IMG/VR virus record: IMGVR_UViG_3300012920_008698 | Location: 1 to 44,197 of that record | DNA from: a virus | Direction: 5' to 3' (one strand) | DNA: 44,197 nucleotides | Part shown: one piece after another, positions 31,461 through 38,412 of the stretch | Numbering within the stretch: the stretch's first letter is position 1 | Layout: each line of letters opens with the position of its first letter | The notes under the pieces: model-generated | Database searches by the model: none | What the model was told of the DNA's origin: nothing | Seen by the model: the letters and a program-made list of their open reading frames with translations, nothing else | Made by a program: the position numbers and the translations under genes

Positions 31461-31953
31461 ACATAAAATACTGGACTTTCTAAGATCCACAATAGAGAAA
31501 CAAAGGGAAGAGTTTGCAAACTTACCAGTGTGTCCTTTTGCAAAAGCAGAAAGAACCAACGGTAAATTGCAAATAGAATATTTTAACATAGCATCTCATG
31601 ATATATGTGGAGTAGTTTCTAGTATGATTAAAGAAGGGTATCAATCTGGTCTTTACGTTGTAAAAGAAGGTGATATATTTGTTGAGTTGAGTGGCGACAG
31701 AGATACAGTTAGATTTGCTAACTTTCTAAAGAAGCAGTTGAAGGCAGGAGGGTATAAAGATTATACAGTTATATGCTTTAACCCAAATGATACTGTGTCT
31801 GCTGGTGAATACAATGTAAGGTCTGAATTTCCATACCTTATGATAAATGTTGCAAAAACTAATGTTTTGCATGATTCGCAAAAAAACTTGCAAAAAACAA
31901 AATACTATGATAAATTTACAAAACAATACAAAAAGATGTTGGGGATAAAATGA
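31444..31953 (+). CDS. Hypothetical protein with CPFAK motif (DUF1415-like?)
   Basis: The product has about 169 residues from ATG 31444; an in-frame TTG at 31432 is an alternative. The sequence FANLPVCPFAKAERTNGKLQ resembles the LCPFAK..... start of DUF1415 proteins. The rest (FVELSGDRDTVRFANFLKKQ, YTVICFNPNDTVSAGEYN) looks alpha/beta. Function unknown. It overlaps the nuclease-like gene by 4 nt. Confidence 0.5.
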   Translation: MEEEIRHKILDFLRSTIEKQREEFANLPVCPFAKAERTNGKLQIEYFNIASHDICGVVSSMIKEGYQSGLYVVKEGDIFVELSGDRDTVRFANFLKKQLKAGGYKDYTVICFNPNDTVSAGEYNVRSEFPYLMINVAKTNVLHDSQKNLQKTKYYDKFTKQYKKMLGIK

Positions 31954-32477
31954 GTCAAGCAGAAAAAAGAAATATGCTAGGTAACTTGAAAAAATTTAAC
32001 AAGATAGAGCATAGGGTTTACGATACCAAGGGTAAGGATGCTGCACTTAAAGTAATCGACTCCCAGTGGGCAAAGCGTAACAACCATAACTGGAAAACGA
32101 TTGAGAATCCAAATCAATACGGGATTGACTTGCTAACCTTGAACGAAAAAGAGGAAGTGGTTGCTTGTTGGGAAATAGAGGTTAGGCATGGTAATTGGCG
32201 AGGTGACGTTCCATTTCCATTTAATGAGATTAACTGTATTGAAAGAAAAGACCACCAATGGAGGAAAGATAAGTCGTTCCTAGATAAGATACCGTTCAAG
32301 ATGGCAGAAAACTATCGAGTGTTTTATATGCAGTTAAATAAAGAATGTAATAGAGCAGTGGTAATAAAAAGCGACACTATCTTGAAATATCCACTAAAAC
32401 CCTGGCGAAATAGAAAGGCGGAGGGCGAGTATGTCAGGCAAGTACCGATAACAGAGACAGTAGAAATAAGATTCTAG
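31950..32477 (+). CDS. Putative PD-(D/E)XK nuclease-like protein
   Basis: This 175-residue protein includes YGIDLLTLNEKEEVVACWEI then EVRHGNW. An Asp, a hairpin, then E-x-E with a following basic residue resembles the PD-(D/E)XK core, though the usual lysine is not in its standard place. FPFNEINCIERKDH and FYMQLNKECNRAVVI continue an alpha/beta pattern. It sits between the RNA ligase group and tRNA-Met. Nuclease activity is only suggested. Confidence 0.5.
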   Translation: MSQAEKRNMLGNLKKFNKIEHRVYDTKGKDAALKVIDSQWAKRNNHNWKTIENPNQYGIDLLTLNEKEEVVACWEIEVRHGNWRGDVPFPFNEINCIERKDHQWRKDKSFLDKIPFKMAENYRVFYMQLNKECNRAVVIKSDTILKYPLKPWRNRKAEGEYVRQVPITETVEIRF

Positions 32478-32491
32478 GGTTATGATATTAT

Positions 32492-32567
32492 GGACCTGTA
32501 GTTCAGTGGTTAGAACACCCGGCTCATAACCGGTTGGTCCTCGGTTCAAATCCGAGCGGGTCCACCA
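32492..32567 (+). tRNA. tRNA with CAU anticodon (Met, or Ile2 if lysidine-modified)
   Basis: Acceptor GGACCTG/CGGGTCC, anticodon loop CTCATAA, T arm CTCGG-TTCAAAT-CCGAG, encoded CCA. The D loop and variable region (TTGGTC) resemble phage and bacterial tRNA-Ile2 as much as elongator tRNA-Met, so its identity is open. Confidence 0.93.
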
Positions 32568-32598
32568 TTACTTACTATGATAAAAAAAAGGAGGAAAT

Positions 32599-32781
32599 AT
32601 GAGTAATTCACAAATTGCAAAAATCTGTTTTTGGTCTTCACTAGTCTCAGTGGTTGGTTCAATTGCAGTCTGGTCTTTTACGGGTGAAACTGATCCTGCC
32701 CATGCTGAAAGGTTTGGAATTTTTGTTGGTCTTTGGGCACCTACTTTGATGGGACTTGCTAATTGGTTTAAGCAAGACTAG
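32599..32781 (+). CDS. Small two-helix membrane protein
   Basis: This 60-residue protein sits behind AAAGGAGG. Two hydrophobic segments (ICFWSSLVSVVGSIAVW; FGIFVGLWAPTLMGLANW) flank an acidic loop with HAE. The short hairpin topology fits a class II holin-like protein, but it is equally a generic phage membrane protein. It lies between tRNA genes. Confidence 0.6.
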   Translation: MSNSQIAKICFWSSLVSVVGSIAVWSFTGETDPAHAERFGIFVGLWAPTLMGLANWFKQD

Positions 32782-32789
32782 ATCTAGGT

Positions 32790-32863
<74 letters not shown>

Positions 32864-32875
32864 TACTTATTTTAA

Positions 32876-32952
32876 CCTCCTCGGCCGGATGGTGTTCGGG
32901 AGGCGTCTTATAAGCGTCTTAAAGTAGAGTTCAATTCTCTAGGGGAGGACCA
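32876..32952 (+). tRNA. tRNA-Ile (UAU), divergent
   Basis: Acceptor CCTCCTC/GGGGAGG with encoded CCA. The anticodon stem GGCGT/GCGTC encloses loop CTTATAA, giving anticodon UAU. T arm TAGAG-TTCAATT-CTCTA. The D stem is weak (3 bp). It would read AUA codons directly, without lysidine. Confidence 0.85.
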
Positions 32953-32960
32953 AACAAATA

Positions 32961-33200
32961 ATGGAGGGTGTCTTGAGGGCGAAAAAAATTACAATGCAAA
33001 ACTTACCAATGTCTCAATGTAGAGTTGACCTTGATGTTTTGGCAAACGATGTCTTTTTTGACCTGCGATCATTTGGTGAGAATGTGATGCTTCATCAGGT
33101 TTTCGATGTAATAAAGGCGCTACACAATGAGCAAGACCTATTTATTTTCAGTGATGGTACGGTTGCAGCAACGAGAAAGGGAATTAACAATTATGGGTGA
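32961..33200 (+). CDS. Hypothetical protein
   Basis: This 79-residue protein starts at ATG 32961; TTG 32973 behind GGAGGG is a strong alternative. Residues VFFDLRSFGENVMLHQVFDV and DLFIFSDGTVAATRKG suggest a small alpha/beta fold. Function unknown. Its leader overlaps the end of tRNA-Ile. Confidence 0.5.
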   Translation: MEGVLRAKKITMQNLPMSQCRVDLDVLANDVFFDLRSFGENVMLHQVFDVIKALHNEQDLFIFSDGTVAATRKGINNYG

Positions 33201-33212
33201 GGAGGCATTTCA

Positions 33213-33392
33213 ATGTTATCGAATAGGTGGTGTTACTATTCCGAACCAGAATGTCTCGAACACGAAGTATTACGTGTAAATTTCCCTATTTCAAAAAAAC
33301 AAGCAATTTATATTTTGAAAAAAAAGTTGCAAATTCAAAAAATTTATTATATTATTAGTTGTAAAGAATTTGAAAAAGGGAGTTCAAAATGA
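33213..33392 (+). CDS. Possible small basic protein
   Basis: A 59-residue frame starts at ATG 33213 with GGAGG 7 nt upstream and ends in an ATGA overlap with the next gene. The product is basic and aromatic (KKQAIYILKKKLQIQKIYYI). A promoter lies inside it. A competing 28-residue frame (33193-33279) is less well supported. Confidence 0.45.
   Translation: MLSNRWCYYSEPECLEHEVLRVNFPISKKQAIYILKKKLQIQKIYYIISCKEFEKGSSK
33327..33355 (+). promoter_or_regulatory. Promoter candidate before 33389 gene
   Basis: TTGCAA (33327-33332) and TATTAT (33350-33355) with 17-bp spacing in very AT-rich DNA. Confidence 0.45.
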
Positions 33393-34090
33393 GTAACTAC
33401 TCGGTGCGTGATAGAATCGAAGAAGCGATGACCCTGGTTCATTCAGCGGTTCATGTCGGACATATAACACTATCAACCAACAAGAGATTTAGAGATTTTC
33501 TGGATAACATTCACGCACAAGTTGAAAAAGGAAAGAAACTATCTGGAGGTCAGACCAAATATCTTACAGATATAGAGAACCACTGTAGTGCTAAAAATGT
33601 TTCCGAGGCAGTTGATTGGGTAAATAATTATGATGACGATTTGCGACAAGTCGCCGTAACGTGCGCACAGTACTATGATCAACAGGGAACGGATGCCTCT
33701 TACTTCAGGCGCATCAGGCGCAAGGTTCTTGATAATCCAGAGGGTCATATTCTCAGCAAGGTAGAGTTTTCAAAAATGTGTATGAATAAATACGCAGTTA
33801 AAATGTTGAATGAGATGAAAACACCCTGGAAGTTCACCGAAGGACAATTGGTTGTCATAAGGAAAACAAACAGACTAGACATGGCACCCTATAAAGATAG
33901 AAACATAACAAGATCTGCGTACCATGTACATAGGAAGGCAGCAAGAAACGAATTGCTTGCTATGGTTGTATGTAAAAACCCTCGACCAATGTATAGATCC
34001 ACAGCAGGTGGCAAGGTTTACAGTATAATGCCAGTGGGTTCAATGGATTGTTATTATGCGTGTGAAAAAGATTTAAAGGCAAAGCGGTGA
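33389..34090 (+). CDS. Hypothetical protein
   Basis: This 233-residue protein is helical at the N-terminus (VRDRIEEAMTLVHSAVHVGH, LDNIHAQVEKGKKLSGGQTK). The region around residue 150 reads WKFTEGQLVVIRKTNRLDM, followed by a basic stretch and LLAMVVCKNPRPM, like an SH3-type barrel embedded in a larger protein. No known family. It starts the gene block that leads into the mini-protein array and overlaps the next gene by 4 nt. Confidence 0.55.
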   Translation: MSNYSVRDRIEEAMTLVHSAVHVGHITLSTNKRFRDFLDNIHAQVEKGKKLSGGQTKYLTDIENHCSAKNVSEAVDWVNNYDDDLRQVAVTCAQYYDQQGTDASYFRRIRRKVLDNPEGHILSKVEFSKMCMNKYAVKMLNEMKTPWKFTEGQLVVIRKTNRLDMAPYKDRNITRSAYHVHRKAARNELLAMVVCKNPRPMYRSTAGGKVYSIMPVGSMDCYYACEKDLKAKR

Positions 34091-34506
34091 AGTTAGGGTT
34101 TACATGCGGTTCTTTTGATTTGCTTCACGCTGGTCACGTTCTAATGCTAAGAGAGGCAAAATCTGTTTGTGATTATTTAATAGTTGGTTTACAAACAGAT
34201 CCCTCAATTGACAGAGAGGGGAAAAACAAACCAATTCAGTCCCTTGAAGAAAGGGAGATACAGTTATCAGCGGTGAAGTATGTTGATGAGATTATAATTT
34301 ACGACACCGAAGAAGATCTCTATAGTTTACTGCAAAAGGTCAAACCAGATATTAGAATACTCGGAGCAGACCACGAAAATAAAAAATTTACTGGACATGA
34401 TTTGAAAATTGATGTATATTTTAATTCAAGAAATCACAATTGGTCTTCAAGTGACCTGAGAAAGAGGATATACGAAAATGAAAGTCGGAGACCTGGTAAG
34501 AGATAA
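34087..34506 (+). CDS. Cytidylyltransferase-like nucleotidyltransferase (TagD/RfaE-type fold)
   Basis: This 139-residue Rossmann-like protein has GSFDLLHAGHV (HxGH at residues 14-17), GLQTDPSIDREGK, VKPDIRILGADH and the C-terminal SSSDLRKRIYE, which replaces the usual ISTT..R motif. Relatives transfer CMP or AMP to glycerol-phosphate, ethanolamine-phosphate or sugar phosphates. The substrate here is unknown. Its last 29 nt overlap the first mini-protein of the tandem array. Confidence 0.85.
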   Translation: MKLGFTCGSFDLLHAGHVLMLREAKSVCDYLIVGLQTDPSIDREGKNKPIQSLEEREIQLSAVKYVDEIIIYDTEEDLYSLLQKVKPDIRILGADHENKKFTGHDLKIDVYFNSRNHNWSSSDLRKRIYENESRRPGKR

Positions 34507-34636
34507 AGAGAACGGGGTTTACGGTATAATCATCGAGGAAGACAGACCAGAAGGAATGGTCCATGTTTTGTGGAACTTTCGAACTAGAGAGTGGTTGACA
34601 GAGTATTACCTGGAGGTTGTCAGTGAAAGTCGGTGA
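34478..34636 (+). CDS. SH3/KOW-like mini-protein 1 of tandem array
   Basis: This 52-residue frame begins MKVGDLVRDKENGVYGIIIE, followed by MVHVLWNFRTREW and YYLEVVSESR. Strands GDLV, GIII, vhvlW and LEVV define the family. The 3' end encodes LEVVSESR with a DNA sequence that supplies GGAGG and the GTG start of mini-protein 2. Confidence 0.75.
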   Translation: MKVGDLVRDKENGVYGIIIEEDRPEGMVHVLWNFRTREWLTEYYLEVVSESR

Positions 34637-34805
34637 TTTGATAAAATTTAAGTATGAGGGCTACCATAAAGCCTATGGCCTCGGCATCGTCACTGAGATT
34701 GAGTATGATCTCGGAGACAATGATGGCGCTGGATACGGACTGTTCAATAACGAGCGTCTAATGTTTAGGTTTAGAGAAATGGAGCGGGTCAGTGCAAGTC
34801 GGTGA
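34623..34805 (+). CDS. SH3/KOW-like mini-protein 2 of tandem array
   Basis: The start is GTG 34623, six nt after GGAGG; 60 residues. KVGDLIKFKYEGY, YGLGIVTEIEYDLG and LMFRFREMERV. The acidic loop after the second strand is longer than in its neighbours. It overlaps the genes on both sides by 14 nt. Confidence 0.72.
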   Translation: MKVGDLIKFKYEGYHKAYGLGIVTEIEYDLGDNDGAGYGLFNNERLMFRFREMERVSASR

Positions 34806-34947
34806 CACAGTAAAACACAAGATCTACGGACTTTGCATATTGTTGAGCAAAGACATCACACGTTACGATGGTGATTGGTTGGTATACACTCCCAAGCATC
34901 ATGGCAAGAAAATTAGAGTTCGTAAGAGTTGGTTGGAGGCACTATGA
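34792..34947 (+). CDS. SH3/KOW-like mini-protein 3 of tandem array
   Basis: This 51-residue frame starts at GTG 34792 (GTGCAAGTCGGTGA). QVGDTVKHKIYGLCILLSKD, DWLVYTPKHHGKKI and SWLEAL. It is more basic than its neighbours. The end supplies GGAGG for the next start. Confidence 0.68.
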   Translation: MQVGDTVKHKIYGLCILLSKDITRYDGDWLVYTPKHHGKKIRVRKSWLEAL

Positions 34948-35123
34948 AAGTCGGTGACATTGTTTATTACAAAATGGAAGGATGGGAAGATGCCAACGTC
35001 AGAGAAGAGTATGGCGCTGGTATCATAATCGACTTTGATGGATACGATAAGTTCACGATACGTTGGTCGAAAGAACCACGGTTTAACACAGTGTATGAAA
35101 GTTGTTTTTTGGAGTTAGCATGA
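34944..35123 (+). CDS. SH3/KOW-like mini-protein 4 of tandem array
   Basis: The product has 59 residues from ATG 34944 (GGAGG 5 nt upstream). MKVGDIVYYKMEGW, YGAGIIIDFDGYDKFTIRWS and SCFLELA: a clear family member with the GII and f.irW strands. It overlaps a small lipoprotein gene by 4 nt. Confidence 0.72.
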   Translation: MKVGDIVYYKMEGWEDANVREEYGAGIIIDFDGYDKFTIRWSKEPRFNTVYESCFLELA

Positions 35124-35308
35124 GGATTATACTTGCTTTATTTTGTACATTGTTTGTTAGTTGCATTGGTGCGCCCAATCAACAGGCATATAGTTATGCC
35201 TCGGGTAACGCATGGTCAGTGTGCGCCGACTCTTGCCCAGGACAAGAGTGCTTGTGCATCCTTGGACCAGAAAACACTTGGTACATTAGTCCAGAGGTTG
35301 GCGAATAA
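35120..35308 (+). CDS. Small lipoprotein
   Basis: The product has 62 residues from ATG 35120 (GGAG upstream). MRIILALFCTLFVSC is a lipoprotein signal with Cys15. The mature part has a Cys cluster (CADSCPGQECLC) likely to form disulfides. It interrupts the mini-protein array. Probably an early envelope protein; the exclusion role is inferred. Confidence 0.62.
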   Translation: MRIILALFCTLFVSCIGAPNQQAYSYASGNAWSVCADSCPGQECLCILGPENTWYISPEVGE

Positions 35309-35312
35309 AAAT

Positions 35313-35341
35313 TTGACTTTTCAAAAAAATAATTTTATAAT
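35313..35341 (+). promoter_or_regulatory. Promoter
   Basis: TTGACT (35313-35318) and TATAAT (35336-35341), 17-bp spacing, just after the lipoprotein stop and 27 nt before the next ATG. Confidence 0.8.
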
Positions 35342-35367
35342 GTAGAAAATGGAAAGTTGGAGGCACC

Positions 35368-35601
35368 ATGGTTATTCGTTCTAAACTAATGAAACCACAA
35401 CAGAAACTTGAAATCGATTTGAGTGGACCAGAGGGTAACGCATATGTTTTATTGGGGTATGCTGGACGATGGGGTCGCCAATTAGGATGGTCTTCTGAAA
35501 AGATTAAGACTGTGCAGGACATGATGAAGGGTGGAGACTATGAAGTTCTCGTGCAGGTGTTCGATAACTTCTTTGGCGATTACGTGACAATTTGGAGGTA
35601 A
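35368..35601 (+). CDS. Hypothetical small phage protein
   Basis: This 77-residue protein sits behind GGAGG. QKLEIDLSGPEGNAYVLLGY, AGRWGRQLGW and KGGDYEVLVQVFDNFFGDYV look like a conserved small fold seen in many phages without a known role. It has its own promoter and leads the second half of the mini-protein array. Confidence 0.62.
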   Translation: MVIRSKLMKPQQKLEIDLSGPEGNAYVLLGYAGRWGRQLGWSSEKIKTVQDMMKGGDYEVLVQVFDNFFGDYVTIWR

Positions 35602-35603
35602 GT

Positions 35604-35786
35604 GTGGATATTCAAGTTGGAGATATAGTACAAGCAAAGGTATCTGCTGTGGGTCCACTCGTTACTGGATTTGTATTTACTGATGGGTGGGACTTGTTAA
35701 TACGCTGGTTCGATGATAGTGAAATTGAAGCACTAGACAATTACTATGCGTCAGACGGATCTTGTTCTCTAAAGGTATTGAAATGA
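35604..35786 (+). CDS. SH3/KOW-like mini-protein 5 of tandem array
   Basis: GTG 35604 lies 5 nt after GGAGG; 60 residues. IQVGDIVQAKVSAVGPLVTG, FVFTDGWDLLIRWFDDSEIE and CSLKVLK. The W.llirW strand and final L.vL are as in the family. Confidence 0.7.
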   Translation: MDIQVGDIVQAKVSAVGPLVTGFVFTDGWDLLIRWFDDSEIEALDNYYASDGSCSLKVLK

Positions 35787-35947
35787 AAATCGGTGATTTA
35801 GTTATTTGGCAAGATTACAGGAAAATTCTACGTCATGGGTTGATTCTGTCGGACCTACGCAGAGATAGTTATCGTGAGGTTTTAGTAGACGGCAAGATAG
35901 AGTTTTGTCACGAAATAAATCTGGAGGTTATCAGTGAAGGTCGGTGA
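35783..35947 (+). CDS. SH3/KOW-like mini-protein 6 of tandem array
   Basis: The product has 54 residues from ATG 35783. MKIGDLVIWQDYRKILRHGL, ILSDLRRDSYREVLVDGKIE and INLEVISEGR. The terminal LEVISEGR, like LEVVSESR of copy 1, encodes GGAGG and the next GTG. Confidence 0.72.
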   Translation: MKIGDLVIWQDYRKILRHGLILSDLRRDSYREVLVDGKIEFCHEINLEVISEGR

Positions 35948-36143
35948 TTTGGTGAAGGATGTTTACCCTTTTAAGCAAAAACCAGGTGATAGGTATGGGG
36001 TTATAGTTGGTGAAGTAGATCTCATAAATCGTAGTTTTGGTCTGAACAGGGAGTTTAAGGTTTTGTGGTCATGCGGTGCAATAGGTAACAAAGTAGGTAA
36101 CTATGACTTAGAGGTTGTTAGCGAAAGTTGTACAAAGTCGTGA
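35934..36143 (+). CDS. SH3/KOW-like mini-protein 7 of tandem array
   Basis: The product has 69 residues from GTG 35934. MKVGDLVKDVYPFKQKPGDR, YGVIVGEVDL, REFKVLWSCGA and YDLEVVSESCTKS. The ending YDLEVVSES matches copy 1, strong evidence for duplication. It is the last copy before a promoter. Confidence 0.73.
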   Translation: MKVGDLVKDVYPFKQKPGDRYGVIVGEVDLINRSFGLNREFKVLWSCGAIGNKVGNYDLEVVSESCTKS

Positions 36144-36168
36144 AATTATTAAAGTTTTCATTTTTTAC

Positions 36169-36197
36169 TTGCATTTCTAGTTTGTTTTTGATTTAAT
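36169..36197 (+). promoter_or_regulatory. Promoter of the TTTGA-type module
   Basis: TTGCAT (36169-36174) and TTTAAT (36192-36197), 17 bp apart, with TTTTTGA directly before the -10 and an upstream GAAATTATTAAAG, shared with other modules to the right. Confidence 0.65.
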
Positions 36198-36228
36198 GAA
36201 AAAGAATCAAACGAAAGGTAGCAATTCA

Positions 36229-36540
36229 ATGAGTGTATGGCGACCGACTCCAGGCGATATGATACAGTGCTGGGATTACTCAACAGTTGATGAGCACAGT
36301 GGTAAACTTTCTGAACACGGTAAAGTCGGGTATGTAGTGGGTGAAAGCAAAAAAACAGATACATACAAAGATTCTAAAGGTGTTGAGCATAAACTGAATC
36401 ATATTAAGGAAGGTACGTGTTTCAAGTGTATTTTCTTTACAGAGAGTGGTCATGATATTGTTCACGTCAACCAAAATTGGTTACGAAAGATTGAAAAATC
36501 ATCTGATATTAAGAGAGTAGAGGAAATTATTAAGGAGTGA
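36229..36540 (+). CDS. Hypothetical protein with SH3-like N-terminus
   Basis: ATG 36229 is chosen because the longer frame would begin upstream of the predicted transcript start; 103 residues. SVWRPTPGDMIQCWDYSTVD, KVGYVVGESKKTDTYKD and DIVHVNQNWLRKIE show a GDmI, GyVv and W.rki pattern with a longer insert. Probably an elongated relative of the mini-proteins. Confidence 0.55.
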   Translation: MSVWRPTPGDMIQCWDYSTVDEHSGKLSEHGKVGYVVGESKKTDTYKDSKGVEHKLNHIKEGTCFKCIFFTESGHDIVHVNQNWLRKIEKSSDIKRVEEIIKE

Positions 36541-36544
36541 TAAA

Positions 36545-36787
36545 ATGTTAAAGTTGCATTTTCCTATCGATGGAACAAAAACAGTGTATAGAAATATAAA
36601 GACGGGTCAGTATGTGTTGGCATCTTTCTCCACTGTATCTAAACCGCAAGAAATTTATTTATTTAAGTGTAGTGGAACTGGAAAAGTCACAGACTGGGGT
36701 GAGTTGTACGGAGAGAGTGGTTCTCACTTGACTCCTCGTGATATTCAAAAAGTAGTTGACAGGTACAATAACGGCGCTTTGTACTAG
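36545..36787 (+). CDS. Hypothetical protein
   Basis: This 80-residue, beta-rich protein (KTVYRNIKTGQYVLASFSTV) ends with a helix (LTPRDIQKVVDRYNNG). No family recognised. It follows the previous gene by 4 nt. Confidence 0.55.
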   Translation: MLKLHFPIDGTKTVYRNIKTGQYVLASFSTVSKPQEIYLFKCSGTGKVTDWGELYGESGSHLTPRDIQKVVDRYNNGALY

Positions 36788-36797
36788 GAGGTTTATT

Positions 36798-37133
36798 ATG
36801 GGTTATCGTTCTGACGTTTATATGAGATTCGATCAATCTATCATGGAGATGGTCGATGCTGCACGGCAATTCGACCAAGAACTTGACAAGATATTGGATG
36901 AGGGTATGACAGAGAAACCAACAGATTTTCACTGGTCTGATGTCAAATGGTGCAGTATCAATGGTCCGGTGTCGGCAGTTGAGAATTTGATGAACGAATT
37001 GGAATCAAATACTGATGCAGATGGCGCAGAGTGGTTTGGTTTCATACGTGTAGGCGAAGCCGATGACGACGTTGAGCGCCGTGGTCACCCTGATGGCCAC
37101 GATATGTATACTCACACACAAGTGGAGTGGTGA
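36798..37133 (+). CDS. Hypothetical protein, MGYRSDV-type
   Basis: The product has 111 residues from ATG 36798 behind AGGAGG. It begins MGYRSDVYMRFD, an opening I associate with a widespread small phage family of unknown role. DFHWSDVKWCSINGPVSAVE and EWFGFIRVGEADDDVE follow. Acidic. Arginines use CGT/CGC plus AGA. Confidence 0.6.
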   Translation: MGYRSDVYMRFDQSIMEMVDAARQFDQELDKILDEGMTEKPTDFHWSDVKWCSINGPVSAVENLMNELESNTDADGAEWFGFIRVGEADDDVERRGHPDGHDMYTHTQVEW

Positions 37134-37134
37134 T

Positions 37135-37374
37135 ATGACTAAAGAGGTTATTGAAAAAAGGTCTCCCTTCATCGGGAAGATGGTGAAGAATATCGCCCAC
37201 CCAGGCGCAGACCTCGTAGGTGTTGTTGTTGATGGGCGTAGAATGGTTGGCAGAATAAGTGAGAACGTAACTGATGTAATCAGTGTGCTTTTCACTAATC
37301 AAAGTAAGGAGTGGATGCTCGTGGGCACTGATTCACAAATTAGCAATCCATTCTATGTCTTTGTAGATGATTGA
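37135..37374 (+). CDS. Hypothetical protein, possibly SH3-like
   Basis: The product has 79 residues from ATG 37135, two nt after the previous stop. GKMVKNIAHPGADLVGVVVD and ISVLFTNQSKEWMLV give G.mV, GvVv and a W strand, loosely like the mini-proteins. Weak. Confidence 0.5.
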   Translation: MTKEVIEKRSPFIGKMVKNIAHPGADLVGVVVDGRRMVGRISENVTDVISVLFTNQSKEWMLVGTDSQISNPFYVFVDD

Positions 37375-37399
37375 AATCATTAAACATTTCATTTTTTAT

Positions 37400-37428
37400 T
37401 TGACTTTTGTTTGTTGAATTGATTTAAT
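37400..37428 (+). promoter_or_regulatory. Promoter of the TTTGA-type module
   Basis: TTGACT (37400-37405) and TTTAAT (37423-37428), 17 bp apart, with ATTGA before the -10 and upstream GAAATCATTAAAC like the 36169 copy. Confidence 0.68.
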
Positions 37429-37457
37429 TGTAGCATGTTCAAACGACGGAGGACATT

Positions 37458-37661
37458 ATGTCTAGCGCAGTGTGTATCAAGTGTCATGAACCCTATAATC
37501 CACGACGCCTAGAGTTGGGTTACAGAACGTGTTTAGATTGCGGAGGTAGATCTGCTTTAATCGAGAAAGCAAGAAAAGCAAAGTGTTCCGCACCAGCATA
37601 TAACAAAGGTGCATATCAGTATGTCGGTACAGTCCAGGCAGCGAAAGGGGTTGGCAGGTGA
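37458..37661 (+). CDS. Small zinc-finger protein
   Basis: This 67-residue protein sits behind GGAGG. CIKCHEPYNPRR and CLDCGGRSALIE give two CxxC pairs 19 residues apart, a zinc ribbon. The C-terminal half is basic. Possibly a nucleic-acid or protein binder. It overlaps the next GTG by 4 nt. Confidence 0.65.
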   Translation: MSSAVCIKCHEPYNPRRLELGYRTCLDCGGRSALIEKARKAKCSAPAYNKGAYQYVGTVQAAKGVGR

Positions 37662-37885
37662 AAGCAGGAATGTTGGTAACACTATCAAAATATGGTAAGG
37701 ATAGGGTACAAAACAACAGTGTAACGTCCTATACAGATAATCCCATTGGTATGGTAACAAAAGTCAAAGAAAGAAGGGCTTACCCTTTTGTTGTGAAGTG
37801 GATTAACATCCCAGGATTTTATAATGGATCTATTGACTGGCAGGATTGCTATAGTCGTCGGGAGTTAAAGTATGCAGGTCGGTGA
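37658..37885 (+). CDS. SH3/KOW-like mini-protein, KWINxP subfamily
   Basis: The product has 75 residues from GTG 37658. KAGMLVTLSKYGKDR, PIGMVTKVKERRAYPFVVKW and SRRELKYAGR. The pair VVKWINIP and RRELKYA also occurs at 41932 (VKWINRP, RRKDLKYA) and partly at 41720, which defines a second subfamily. Confidence 0.68.
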   Translation: MKAGMLVTLSKYGKDRVQNNSVTSYTDNPIGMVTKVKERRAYPFVVKWINIPGFYNGSIDWQDCYSRRELKYAGR

Positions 37886-38045
37886 TTTGGTAAAATACAA
37901 TCACCCTGACTGGCCAGGTTGGTATGGTATTGTAATCCGTGAGATACCAGGCACAGAAGAGCGGAAGGTGGTCAAATGGGCAAGACATCCGTTCACTATA
38001 ACCAGTAACCCGAAGAGAGACTTGGAGTTGATCAATGGCAGGTAA
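37872..38045 (+). CDS. SH3/KOW-like mini-protein, KW subfamily
   Basis: The product has 57 residues from ATG 37872 (ATGCAGGTCGGTGA). MQVGDLVKYNHPDWPGWYGI, VIREIPGTEERKVVKWARHP and RDLELINGR. It combines the MxVGDLVK start of the tandem array with the vvKW..P strand of the second subfamily. Confidence 0.7.
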   Translation: MQVGDLVKYNHPDWPGWYGIVIREIPGTEERKVVKWARHPFTITSNPKRDLELINGR

Positions 38046-38214
38046 AGCACGAATGAGGTTCATAGCACGTCAGAATAATTTACGATTTGACCGTGATTCT
38101 GGATACTATCGAGGTCAGACTGATTATGGTGTAGAGTGTATCTATTGCCATGAGTATTTCCCCAACGCAAAGAAACCTGAGTTTGGTGGTCATGTTTGCA
38201 GGAGTTGCAAGTGA
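38035..38214 (+). CDS. Small zinc-ribbon protein
   Basis: This 59-residue frame starts in the end of the mini-protein. It is basic at first (GKARMRFIARQNNLRFDRD), then CIYCHEYF and CRSCK form a zinc ribbon. GTGA overlap with the next peptide. Confidence 0.6.
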   Translation: MAGKARMRFIARQNNLRFDRDSGYYRGQTDYGVECIYCHEYFPNAKKPEFGGHVCRSCK

Positions 38215-38318
38215 GAGAGTTTGTACTGATATTCATAGGATTCGTTCTCGGTGATGCAATGGGCGTCGCTGGGATTGTAGACTTGGGTCATAAGGTAGCG
38301 AAATTATTTGGTTTTTAA
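38211..38318 (+). CDS. Tiny membrane peptide
   Basis: A 35-residue frame from GTG 38211 with one hydrophobic stretch (EFVLIFIGFVLGDAMGVAGI). Function unknown. Confidence 0.42.
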   Translation: MREFVLIFIGFVLGDAMGVAGIVDLGHKVAKLFGF

Positions 38319-38326
38319 TTTTTTGT

Positions 38327-38355
38327 TTGACAATTCAATTTTTGTTTGAAATAAT
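38327..38355 (+). promoter_or_regulatory. MoxR promoter, TTTGA-AATAAT module
   Basis: TTGACA (38327-38332), 17 bp, AATAAT (38350-38355), with TTTGA before the -10 and G after it. The same core recurs at 42204, 42791 and 44005. Confidence 0.72.
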
Positions 38356-38412
38356 GTAATTGTTCGTTGGGAACTGAATCGCAAAACTGCTAATTACTAC
38401 AGGAGATATATC

